Positions 7,528 to 14,841 of a stretch of DNA of 32,433 bases are shown here, in pieces. Origin of the DNA: an uncultured Alphaproteobacteria bacterium (GTDB taxonomy: Bacteria; Pseudomonadota; Alphaproteobacteria; HIMB59); the NCBI GenBank assembly GCA_902575065.1, contig CACGPU010000012.1, forward strand, positions 1 through 32,433, read 5' to 3'. The number at the start of each line of letters is the position of its first letter. The first letter of the stretch is position 1. The notes under the pieces are model-generated. The model saw only the letters and a program-made list of their open reading frames with translations, was not told the DNA's origin and did not search any database. The translations under genes were made by a program, and so were the position numbers.

Positions 7528-9014
7528 AATTTATTAAAGTTGATATTTATTAAAGATTTTGTTGTCATATCGAGTATGGTTTTATTTATTGAATCACTAT
7601 CTTCTATTGGCATTGTATCAAAGGAACTAAATTTTAATTCTATTTGGCAATCTGAAAAATAGTCTGGTTTCACTTTGTCACTAAAAAACAACATTAAATC
7701 TAGTGGATAATTTTCTTCCAATATAAATTCGGATTTTTTTATATCACAATTTAAATCATTTTTTAAAGTATCATAGATAACAGGACTCAATGTTTTATTC
7801 TTATATTGTGAATAAAAAAAGACTGAAGTGAAAAACACAACTAAAATCAAAGAAAATGTGATAGTTTTATATACTGTAGTTAAAGATTTTTCTTGCAAAG
7901 AAAAAACTGGATTGATTAATGATACTAAAATTATCATTAAATAAAAAACATAATTCATCTGAGGTATCTCTGAAGTACTGTGATATAAGGAGGTATCAAA
8001 ATAAATTATGCTTGCTGGTATAAAAAAAAGTGTAACTAAAACTATTTTCGACCATTTTAATTCAACAAATTCTAGTGTTCTAAAAATATAAATAGACATT
8101 ATTGGTAATAAAAAGATTAAAATCGATATATTTAATTTATTAGAAAAAATAAATATAAACCAACAAAGAATTATTGAAAAAAGGAATAAAATCAATTCCT
8201 TATTCCAGTTAATTCTTTTTATACCATTATAAAAAATAGAAATAATCAGCAAACTTAATAAAGGTAGTAAAAAAATAATACTCTTTGAAAGTTTCTTTAA
8301 TAAAATATTTGGATCGAAATTAAGTATGGAATAGTAATCCGTTTTATTAATACCCTGAATAATCAGAATAACTAAAAAAGATATATAAATAAAACTTAGA
8401 TAAGAAATTAAGTTAAGACGTTTTTTTTTATCAAGCTTTAAATTAAATAATTTTATGAATATCAAAAATGTTATAAATATAACAAAATAGAAATTATTGA
8501 GAATTAATGCAATTAAACTAAATAATATAAAAAAAAATACATTATAAAAATTTTCATCATCGAAAATTTTTAATAAATAATAGAATATTAATAAAGTCAC
8601 CAAGCCTGAAATAAGAGAACCATCAATGGTTGTCATTGAAATTAAAATTGTGCCACTTAACATCACTGCTGTAAGAGGCATCAAATAATTGAGGTCATAA
8701 AATTTTAATTTAATAATTTTATATGTAACAAAAATTAATAATCCTAAGTATATAAAATTCGGTAGTCTAAAAAGAAAGTAATTGTTAAAACCAAAAAAAT
8801 TCATAAGCTCTGATGCGATATTTAGAAATATCAAATGTGGATTTAAAAACTCTGAAAAATTTGAAACTAATTCATTATCTTTAATTGTGATTAGAATTTT
8901 TATGTCTTCAATATAAATATATGGTGCACCTAAAGTAATTGCACAAAGTAATCCAATCCAAATAATTGTGAAAAAAACAGTCGGAATATTATCTAGGAAT
9001 CTAAAGATGCTCAT
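7524..9014 (-). CDS. GT-C membrane glycosyltransferase, ArnT/PMT_2-like
   Basis: A polytopic membrane protein of 496 residues with about ten or more hydrophobic helices and a soluble C-terminal tail (about 405-496). The first periplasmic loop carries acidic Glu36-Asp37 (PYIYIEDIKIL), where GT-C enzymes of the ArnT/PMT family keep a catalytic acid. It is followed by NPHLIFLNIASELMNFFG and then FRLPNFIYLGLL, matching the family's P-x-L...F-G...R-L-P pattern. Such enzymes move a sugar from a polyprenyl-phosphate donor to lipid A, protein or another glycan outside the inner membrane. It is the first gene of the minus-strand cluster and is coupled to the twin-PAP2 gene. The sugar and acceptor cannot be told from the sequence. 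Confidence 0.7.
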   Translation of the reverse strand: MSIFRFLDNIPTVFFTIIWIGLLCAITLGAPYIYIEDIKILITIKDNELVSNFSEFLNPHLIFLNIASELMNFFGFNNYFLFRLPNFIYLGLLIFVTYKIIKLKFYDLNYLMPLTAVMLSGTILISMTTIDGSLISGLVTLLIFYYLLKIFDDENFYNVFFFILFSLIALILNNFYFVIFITFLIFIKLFNLKLDKKKRLNLISYLSFIYISFLVILIIQGINKTDYYSILNFDPNILLKKLSKSIIFLLPLLSLLIISIFYNGIKRINWNKELILFLFSIILCWFIFIFSNKLNISILIFLLPIMSIYIFRTLEFVELKWSKIVLVTLFFIPASIIYFDTSLYHSTSEIPQMNYVFYLMIILVSLINPVFSLQEKSLTTVYKTITFSLILVVFFTSVFFYSQYKNKTLSPVIYDTLKNDLNCDIKKSEFILEENYPLDLMLFFSDKVKPDYFSDCQIELKFSSFDTMPIEDSDSINKTILDMTTKSLININFNKL

Positions 9015-9085
9015 TTTTTGATTTAACTAAGTTTAGTAGCATATAGATTTAATTTATTCTATATATTGTGGTTATTTCAATTTTC

Positions 9086-9114
9086 TTGATGTTATTTTTA
9101 CCCGTAATTATAAT
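9086..9114 (+). promoter_or_regulatory. near-consensus sigma-70 promoter
   Basis: TTGATG (9086-9091) and a perfect TATAAT (9109-9114) are separated by exactly 17 bases. Transcription would start near base 9121, about 100 bases before a strong terminator. This is among the clearest housekeeping promoters visible in the window. Confidence 0.7.
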
Positions 9115-9120
9115 CAAAAC

Positions 9121-9224
9121 GTAGAGATTAATCTCTTTTTACAGCCTTATAGAAGCGGCTTTTTTCTTAGTGGGCCACTTCTTTCTTAAAGGGTTAGGAC
9201 AAATTGTTCTAACCCTTTTTTTAT
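9121..9224 (+). ncRNA. candidate small RNA or leader attenuator ahead of the transaminase gene
   Basis: No known family recognised. Between the promoter and the terminator lie about 100 bases with no credible reading frame but several hairpins: AGAGA-TTAA-TCTCT (9123-9136), and AGAAG-c-GGC paired with GCC-a-CTTCT (9151-9159 with 9174-9182). The second excludes a smaller terminator-like hairpin AGCC/GGCT (9143-9146 with 9157-9160) followed by TTTTTT. Mutually exclusive folds before a terminator are typical of riboswitches and attenuators; a free-standing small RNA is the other reading. The genes on both sides are divergent, so the terminator at 9188-9222 serves no upstream gene. Confidence 0.45.
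9188..9222 (+). terminator. strong intrinsic terminator in a divergent intergenic region
   Basis: AAAGGGTTAGGAC (9188-9200) pairs with GTTCTAACCCTTT (9206-9218) around a 5-base loop: 13 pairs with one G-T, running into a tract of T. It lies 3' of the candidate RNA and 5' of the small reading frame and the transaminase gene. Confidence 0.75.
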
Positions 9225-9248
9225 TTCTCTATATTATCTTTTTTAAAG

Positions 9249-9374
9249 ATGTTGAAGTTAATTTTCATGATACTCTTCTTTTTTATTGGATATTTTCTTG
9301 CTGATACAGAATTAGTGGATATACCATTTAGAAATATTCCAATTTTAGAAAATTTATATGAGGTTGTAGATTAA
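9249..9374 (+). CDS. 41-residue hydrophobic peptide, possible leader
   Basis: ATG at 9249 opens a 41-codon frame whose TAA (9372-9374) directly abuts the ATG of the transaminase gene. The product has a hydrophobic N-terminal half (MLKLIFMILFFFIGYFLADT), likely a membrane anchor, and a short polar tail. The exact abutment suggests translational coupling, and the downstream gene has only a weak, distant GAGG of its own at 9360-9363. The frame lacks a good Shine-Dalgarno. It could be a chance open frame. Confidence 0.35.
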   Translation: MLKLIFMILFFFIGYFLADTELVDIPFRNIPILENLYEVVD

Positions 9375-10724
9375 ATGATTAATACAGATAGAGTTTTACA
9401 TGGTTTTACCGATCTTAAAAATTTAAATGTACTTGGTCCTATTGTTTTAAACCAAGCGAAGGGGATATATGTTTACGATCAAGATGGAAAAAAATATTTA
9501 GATGCCAATTCAGGATTATGGAATTCTGTGGTTGGTTTCGATCATCCCAGAATGGTTGAAACAGCAAAAAAACAATATGAAAAATTTTCTGGTTACCACG
9601 CTTTTTTTGGAAGAATATCTGAACCAGCTGTAGAACTCGCAGATAAATTAATTGAAATATCTCCTTTCACAGATGGTAAAGTTTTTTTTACAAACTCAGG
9701 GTCTGAAGCTAATGACACTACTGTAAAATTATTATGGTTTATTAATAAAAGAAAAGGGCATCCCAATCGAAGGAAAATAATTACTCGAATAAATTCTTAT
9801 CATGGTGTAACGGCTGTTTCTGCTTCGATGACAGGAAAACCATACAATAGTGAATTTGGATTACCCCTAGATGGTTTTATACATTCAGCTTGTCCTCATT
9901 ATTGGAAATATGGCTTAGAAAAAGAGAGTGAGGAAATGTTTACAAAAAGAATGGGTGAAGATTTAGAAAATTTGATTTTAAAAGAGGGACCTGACACCAT
10001 TGCAGGTTTTTTTGCAGAACCTGTTATGGGGGCAGGCGGTGTGATCCCTCCCTCAAAAGGATATTTTGATATAGTTCAAAAAATTTTAAAAAAATACAAT
10101 ATTCCATTTATTGCTGATGAGGTAATTTGTGGTTTTGGTAGAACTGGTAACTTATGGGGATCTCAAACATACGACATTGATCCCGATATTATTATTGCCT
10201 CTAAATGTATCACATCAGGTTTCTTTCCACTTGGTGCAGTTATTTTGGGAGAAAAAATGACAAAAGAAATGATGGAGGCTTCTTATGAGGCAGAGGAATT
10301 TTTTCATGGCTTCACAGCCGGTGGACACCCTGTAGGTTGTGCCCTAGCACTAGAAGCAATTGATATTATAATTAATGAGAAAATGATTGAAAATGTTAGA
10401 CACCTTGAGCCAATTTTTATGGGAGGTTTAAAGAACTTTGAAGATTTAGAGTTTATAGGTGAATCTCGCGGCATTGGACTTATGGGTGCTTTAGAGATGG
10501 TTCAAGATAAAAAAAATAAACTACCCTTCGATGGTTCGATATCTATTGGCGAGCGTGTTGCTAATAAGTGTATTGAAAATGGTTTGATATGCAGACCTCT
10601 TGGCCCATCAATTGTGTTATGTCCCCCTTTTATTACATCGGAGGAGGAGATGGGTATAATATTTGATACTTTAGAGAAAACTCTTAAAGAAGTATTTAGT
10701 GAAGTTAAATCTTTAGGACAATAG
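9375..10724 (+). CDS. omega-amino acid/amine:pyruvate aminotransferase (class III, PLP)
   Basis: A class III PLP enzyme that moves amino groups from amines or omega-amino acids (beta-alanine, putrescine, taurine-type substrates) to pyruvate. Wording is close to the Vibrio fluvialis (S)-amine transaminase as I recall it: YLDANSGLWN (41-50), GYHAFFGR (73-80), TNSGSEAND (106-114), SYHGVTAVSASMTGKPYNS (141-159), FFAEPVMGAGGVIPP (212-226). PLP-binding residues are visible as Asp248 in ADEVICGFGRTG and Lys277 in ASKCITSGFFPLG. The length of 449 residues is normal. A candidate attenuator and a leader peptide lie upstream. Its last 20 bp overlap the convergent quinone oxidoreductase gene. The exact substrate is uncertain. 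Confidence 0.9.
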   Translation: MINTDRVLHGFTDLKNLNVLGPIVLNQAKGIYVYDQDGKKYLDANSGLWNSVVGFDHPRMVETAKKQYEKFSGYHAFFGRISEPAVELADKLIEISPFTDGKVFFTNSGSEANDTTVKLLWFINKRKGHPNRRKIITRINSYHGVTAVSASMTGKPYNSEFGLPLDGFIHSACPHYWKYGLEKESEEMFTKRMGEDLENLILKEGPDTIAGFFAEPVMGAGGVIPPSKGYFDIVQKILKKYNIPFIADEVICGFGRTGNLWGSQTYDIDPDIIIASKCITSGFFPLGAVILGEKMTKEMMEASYEAEEFFHGFTAGGHPVGCALALEAIDIIINEKMIENVRHLEPIFMGGLKNFEDLEFIGESRGIGLMGALEMVQDKKNKLPFDGSISIGERVANKCIENGLICRPLGPSIVLCPPFITSEEEMGIIFDTLEKTLKEVFSEVKSLGQ

Positions 10725-11676
10725 ATCCCGAAGTCTTTCTATTTTCCATATCTGTGTGTGCGTCAGCAACATTATCAAGATCATATTTTGTAATTTTATC
10801 CAATTTAATTTTATCTTTTACAATCATCTCAAATAATTTATGGCTTGCAATTTCAAGCCACTCTCTATTAGCGTAAAAATGGAATAGTGTAGGTCGAGTT
10901 AAATAAAAAGAACCAAATGCTAGATCTGTCATTTGAATGTCATTATATGGTCCAGATGATTGACCAAAGCTAACTAACATCCCATGTTTTTTTAAACATT
11001 TAAATGATTTAAACATTGTATCTTTACCAACACTATCATAAACCACGTCAAGACCTTTGTTATTTGTGATTTTTAATACTTCATCTAAAAAATTTTTTTC
11101 AGAGTAGTTTATAACCTCGTCAAAGCCTCTTTGCTTTGCTAACTCACATTTATCTGAATTACCAGCTGTTCCTATTAATTTTGCACCAATGTCTTTTATC
11201 CATTGGCCTGCTATCAATCCTACACCTCCAGCCGCAGCATGAAATAATACCTGATGATTACTTTGTAAGTTATAACTGTCACAAACAAGATACTTTACTG
11301 TTAGTCCTTTAAGAATTGATGCGGCCGCTTGATCGAAAGATATGCTATCTGGGATAGAAACTACGAGATCCTCTGATATCATTCTATGTGTTGCGTATGC
11401 ATTATTAGGTTGCGCATATGCTACGCGATCCCCTATTTTAAACTTTGTAACATTAGAGCCTATAGCTTCAACCTCGCCTGCACCTTCAGAGCCTAAAATA
11501 AGATCTTTGTCAACAGGCCAAGGATATAACCCTGCTCTAAAATAAATATCGATGAAATTTACTCCAATTGCTCTATTTTTAATCAAAATTTCATTTGATT
11601 TAAGGTCAGTCAGATCAATACTTTTCCTTTGAAGAACGCTTGTATCACCTGGCTTATTTGCAACAATTGAATACAT
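10705..11676 (-). CDS. qor: NADPH:quinone oxidoreductase, zinc-independent MDR family
   Basis: A cytosolic medium-chain dehydrogenase/reductase that reduces quinones or other enone-type compounds with NADPH. The GroES-like N-terminal domain has NFIDIYFRAGLYPWP (40-54) and GSEGAGEVEAIG (62-73). The nucleotide-binding fold shows the loop AAAGGVG (147-153). Zinc-binding cysteines of alcohol dehydrogenases are absent, as in the zeta-crystallin branch. At 323 residues it is the usual length. The gene stands alone, with its start about 165 bp from the divergent hsp20 start and its 3' end overlapping the transaminase gene by 20 bp. Confidence 0.9.
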   Translation of the reverse strand: MYSIVANKPGDTSVLQRKSIDLTDLKSNEILIKNRAIGVNFIDIYFRAGLYPWPVDKDLILGSEGAGEVEAIGSNVTKFKIGDRVAYAQPNNAYATHRMISEDLVVSIPDSISFDQAAASILKGLTVKYLVCDSYNLQSNHQVLFHAAAGGVGLIAGQWIKDIGAKLIGTAGNSDKCELAKQRGFDEVINYSEKNFLDEVLKITNNKGLDVVYDSVGKDTMFKSFKCLKKHGMLVSFGQSSGPYNDIQMTDLAFGSFYLTRPTLFHFYANREWLEIASHKLFEMIVKDKIKLDKITKYDLDNVADAHTDMENRKTSGSIVLKI

Positions 11677-11725
11677 TAAAGGTGCCTATCATCTAAAAAA
11701 ATGATCCAACAGTCAATTTGAAAGT

Positions 11726-11753
11726 CTTGAAATTTACAATTGAAATCCCAAAT
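11726..11753 (+). promoter_or_regulatory. sigma-32 (RpoH)-type heat-shock promoter for hsp20
   Basis: CTTGAAA (11726-11732) and CCCAAAT (11747-11753) are 14 bases apart, close to the RpoH consensus CTTGAAA...CCCATNT. Transcription would start near 11760, giving an untranslated leader of about 80 bases before the Hsp20 start. Confidence 0.6.
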
Positions 11754-11794
11754 TAATAGTATGAGAAATTGCCATTTGGAATTTCTTTATTAAC

Positions 11795-11845
11795 GCAGGT
11801 TTAAAAACTGCAATTAACAATTAACGCTTAAGGAGGTTAATTATG
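11795..11845 (+). promoter_or_regulatory. candidate RNA thermometer over the hsp20 Shine-Dalgarno
   Basis: The leader holds a hairpin GCAG...CTGC (11795-11811) and then two tandem copies of AATTAAC (11812-11818, 11819-11825). Either copy can pair with GTTAATT (11836-11842), just before the ATG. The nearer copy gives a 7-bp stem whose 10-base loop holds most of the Shine-Dalgarno AAGGAGG (11830-11836). A weak A/T stem next to the ribosome site of a small heat-shock gene fits a ROSE-like thermosensor, though the ROSE sequence itself is not evident. Confidence 0.45.
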
Positions 11846-12292
11846 ACTACATTTGACTTATCTCCTCTATGGAGATCATCAGTTGGTTTCGATGAGTTTG
11901 ATAAACTTTTTGATACCGTCTTCTCTACGAACAATAAAGGTGCTTCTTATCCACCTTATAATATCGTCAAACATGACAAAAATATTTACCAAATTACCAT
12001 GGCAATCGCCGGTTTTGGTGAGGACCAAATAGATATATCCCAAGAGGGTAATCTTTTGACTGTCAAAGGTGAAATGGGTGAAGATAAAACTATGAATAAA
12101 TCAGAATATCTTTATCGAGGAATTGCCAATAGAAATTTTGAGAGAAAGTTTGAGTTAGCTGATACTGTAAAAGTTATAGAGGCTGATTTAAATAATGGTC
12201 TATTAAGTATAAATCTTGAAAGAGAAATACCTGAACACCAAAAACCCAGAAAAATAAAAGTTAATACGAATTCTAAACTTTTATCAGCTTAA
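11843..12292 (+). CDS. ibpA: small heat-shock protein, Hsp20/IbpA family
   Basis: An ATP-independent holdase that binds unfolding proteins during stress. The 149-residue protein begins with the IbpA-like MTTFDLSPLWRSSVGFDEFDKLFD, then an alpha-crystallin domain (about residues 37-135) with the NGLLSINLERE strand near 117-127, and a C-terminal I-x-V-type anchor (KIKVN). A strong AAGGAGG lies 6 bases before the ATG. An RpoH-type promoter and a stem around the ribosome site point to heat control at two levels. The gene is monocistronic, ending at a hairpin shared with sodB. Confidence 0.92.
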   Translation: MTTFDLSPLWRSSVGFDEFDKLFDTVFSTNNKGASYPPYNIVKHDKNIYQITMAIAGFGEDQIDISQEGNLLTVKGEMGEDKTMNKSEYLYRGIANRNFERKFELADTVKVIEADLNNGLLSINLEREIPEHQKPRKIKVNTNSKLLSA

Positions 12293-12300
12293 ATAAAAAA

Positions 12301-12328
12301 TAGGGCTGTTTTTTTATAAGCAGCCCTA
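12301..12328. terminator. terminator hairpin between convergent ibpA and sodB
   Basis: TAGGGCTG (12301-12308) and CAGCCCTA (12321-12328) form a perfect 8-bp stem. On the minus strand it is followed by ATTTTTTATTT, making a proper intrinsic terminator for sodB. On the plus strand the T tract is weak, so its effect on ibpA is less sure. Confidence 0.75.
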
Positions 12329-12332
12329 CTAT

Positions 12333-12926
12333 TTAATCTAATTGAGAAGCAACAAATTCCCAGTTTACTAGACTATCTAAAAAAGCTTTTAAATAATCAG
12401 GTCGTTTGTTTCTATAATCTATATAATAAGAGTGCTCCCATACGTCACAACCTAGTATTGGCTTCATTCCATCAACTAGAGGATTAGAGGCATTAGGTGA
12501 CTTTGTGACCACTAATTTACCATTATCGATGGCAAGCCAAGCCCATCCAGAACCAAATTGAGTTGTTCCTGCCTGGATAAAAGCTTCTTTGAATTGATCA
12601 ATCCCTCCTAGGTCTGATGTAATTCTACTCTCCAATTCGGACGGCATAGAGCCTCCCCCATTGGGTTTCATACATTGCCAAAATAAAATATGGTTCCAAT
12701 GTTGACCTGCATTATTAAAAATTCCTGCCATCGATGAGTCTTTACTTGATTTTACAACTATTTCCTCAAGAGAAGAGTCTTTCATATCAGTGTCTTTAAC
12801 AAGATTATTTAAATTTGTTACATATGTTTGATGATGTTTGCCATGATGGAAATCAAGAGTTTCTGATGACATATATGGAGCTAAAGCATCATTTGCATAA
12901 GGTAAGCTTGGTAATTCAAAAGTCAT
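12333..12926 (-). CDS. sodB: superoxide dismutase, Fe type
   Basis: Converts superoxide to oxygen and hydrogen peroxide in the cytosol. Metal ligands are visible as His27 (DFHHGKHHQTYV), His79 (WNHILFW), Asp161 and His165 (DVWEHSYYIDY). Gln75 in NNAGQHWNH sits at the position typical of iron enzymes rather than manganese ones, though a cambialistic enzyme cannot be ruled out. The 197-residue length is standard. AAAGGAAA lies before the ATG. The gene is single, convergent with ibpA and divergent from the pyridoxal kinase gene. Confidence 0.95.
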   Translation of the reverse strand: MTFELPSLPYANDALAPYMSSETLDFHHGKHHQTYVTNLNNLVKDTDMKDSSLEEIVVKSSKDSSMAGIFNNAGQHWNHILFWQCMKPNGGGSMPSELESRITSDLGGIDQFKEAFIQAGTTQFGSGWAWLAIDNGKLVVTKSPNASNPLVDGMKPILGCDVWEHSYYIDYRNKRPDYLKAFLDSLVNWEFVASQLD

Positions 12927-13016
12927 ATTTATTTCCTTTAATTAAAATTCTTAATGCGTATTTTTTATATTATTGTGGAAACAATGACAACCTTTGAAGA
13001 AATAGGTACATAAAAT

Positions 13017-13817
13017 ATGAGGAATATAGTTAGTATTCAGTCTACTGTCTTAAATGATAAAGTTGGAAATCATGCCGCTCGATCAATCTTAAGTGACAAA
13101 GGTTATAACATTTATGAGATACCGACTGTAATTTTAACATCTCATAAAGCTGTAAAAGGCACCCTTCAAATCAATAACAACAGTTTAAATCCATGGGTAA
13201 TTTTTAATAAAGTCAGGAAAACATATAAATTAAGCTTAAATGATTTAACAATTATTGGCTACACACCCAACTCAAAGATTTCAAAATCGATAGGTAAAAT
13301 TATTAACAAGCAAAATAGAATTGTTTTAGACCCTGTAATGGGAGATATAGGAATAGGCCTATATGTAGAAAAAGACGTTGCAAATTTTTTTAAAAAAGTG
13401 ATTACAAAAGTTAAATATATATCAGCAAATTTTTTTGAGTGGTCATACTTAAATAATAAAGATGTAAAAAACTATAGTATTAACGAGATCATAACTGATC
13501 TTAAATCATTTACGAGAAAGTTTAATAGTCAAGTATTATTAAGAAGTATTCCAAAAAATAAAAAAATATTAAATATAATTTGTAATAAAAGAGAGGTTTT
13601 TGTCATAGAAACACCCTACATAAATTTTAAAGAAAGATTTCATGGAGCTGGCGACCAATCTACAGCTTTATATGCTCACTATATCTATAAAAAAAATACA
13701 ACAAGAGAAATACTAGAAAATGTTACGAATGATATTTATGAAATTTTGCTAAAAAATAAAATACGTTCTAAAAAAAGAAAAAAAAGATTTAAAGCTAAGA
13801 GCTTAAATAATCTTTGA
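13017..13817 (+). CDS. pdxY: pyridoxal kinase, PdxY/PdxK type
   Basis: Phosphorylates pyridoxal (and related B6 vitamers) to PLP in the salvage route. The ribokinase-fold protein of 266 residues has IVSIQSTVLNDKVGNHAA at 4-21, as in PdxY, the acidic DPVMGDIGIGLYV at 105-117, and the anion-hole loop GAGD at 210-213 with catalytic Asp213. The usual TPNxFE segment reads SANFFE (136-141), a mild departure. The C-terminus is very lysine- and arginine-rich (KNKIRSKKRKKRFKAKS). Its end overlaps the convergent asd gene by 23 bp. PLP made here would serve enzymes such as the nearby transaminase, though no direct link is shown. Confidence 0.85.
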   Translation: MRNIVSIQSTVLNDKVGNHAARSILSDKGYNIYEIPTVILTSHKAVKGTLQINNNSLNPWVIFNKVRKTYKLSLNDLTIIGYTPNSKISKSIGKIINKQNRIVLDPVMGDIGIGLYVEKDVANFFKKVITKVKYISANFFEWSYLNNKDVKNYSINEIITDLKSFTRKFNSQVLLRSIPKNKKILNIICNKREVFVIETPYINFKERFHGAGDQSTALYAHYIYKKNTTREILENVTNDIYEILLKNKIRSKKRKKRFKAKSLNNL

Positions 13818-14841
13818 TCAAAATTTCTGCTATTTGCACGGTGTTTAAAGCAGCTCCCTTTCTTAAATTATCAGACACGCACCAGAAATTAAGACCATTT
13901 GGAATAGTAGGGTCTCTTCTAATTCTGCTAACGTAAACAGGGTCTAAACCTGCAGACTCAATCGGAGTTACGTACCCCTCATCAGCACGGTAATCAATCA
14001 TTTTCAGACCAGGGGATTTCTTAAAAATTTCTCTTATATGGTCCTCATCGTAAGGCTTTTCAAACTCAATGTTTACAGCTAATGAATGAGATATAAATAC
14101 TGGTACACGAACACAAGTTGCAGTTAGTTCAATTTTTTGATCAAGAATTTTTTTTGTTTCATTGTACATTTTCCACTCTTCTTTGGTTTGACCATCGTCT
14201 AAGAAAACATCTATATGCGGGATAACATTAAAAGCAATTTGTTTGGTAAATTTTTCTTTCACTACTGCTTCATTAGCATAGATTGATTTGGTTTGATTGA
14301 ATAATTCATCTGCGGCCTCTTTACCTGCACCAGATACTGATTGATAAGTTGAGACGACAATTCTTTTAACTTTGAAATGATCATGCAAAGGTTTAACCGC
14401 AACTAGCATCCCCATAGTTGAACAATTAGGATTAGAAATGATATTTTTTTTTCTAAAGTCTTTTAGCGCCTCAGGATTGACCTCAGCGACTACTAATGGG
14501 ACATCTGGATCTGTTCGAAAATGAGAGGTATTGTCAATTACTATACAACCTTGCTTAGCAGCTTTAGGAGCAAACTCACTTGAAACTTTCGCACCTGGTG
14601 AAAAAATAGCTATGTCAGTATCAGAAAAATCATATTCAGCTAAATCTGCTACTACAACAGACTTGTTTTCTCCGTAATCAATTGTGCTTCCTTTAGAACG
14701 AGAAGATGCTAGAGCGATTAAATCAGAATATTGAATTTCTTTTTCATCAATAATATCTAAAACCTCTCTGCCGACATTTCCAGTTGCTCCGACAACAGCA
14801 ATTTTAGGTTTTTTAGAAGAAGCCAACTTAAATTCTCTCAA
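13795..14841 (-). CDS. asd: aspartate-semialdehyde dehydrogenase
   Basis: Reduces aspartyl phosphate to aspartate semialdehyde with NADPH, the branch point to lysine/diaminopimelate, threonine and methionine. The NADP loop GATGNVG is at 18-24, the catalytic cysteine is Cys140 in SNPNCSTMGM, and the second catalytic residue is His252 in VFISHSLAVN. At 348 residues it is normal length. It is the last gene of the long ffh-leu run; its start overlaps the leuB end by 14 bp, so translation is probably coupled. The 3' end overlaps pdxY on the other strand. Confidence 0.96.
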   Translation of the reverse strand: MREFKLASSKKPKIAVVGATGNVGREVLDIIDEKEIQYSDLIALASSRSKGSTIDYGENKSVVVADLAEYDFSDTDIAIFSPGAKVSSEFAPKAAKQGCIVIDNTSHFRTDPDVPLVVAEVNPEALKDFRKKNIISNPNCSTMGMLVAVKPLHDHFKVKRIVVSTYQSVSGAGKEAADELFNQTKSIYANEAVVKEKFTKQIAFNVIPHIDVFLDDGQTKEEWKMYNETKKILDQKIELTATCVRVPVFISHSLAVNIEFEKPYDEDHIREIFKKSPGLKMIDYRADEGYVTPIESAGLDPVYVSRIRRDPTIPNGLNFWCVSDNLRKGAALNTVQIAEILIKDYLSS

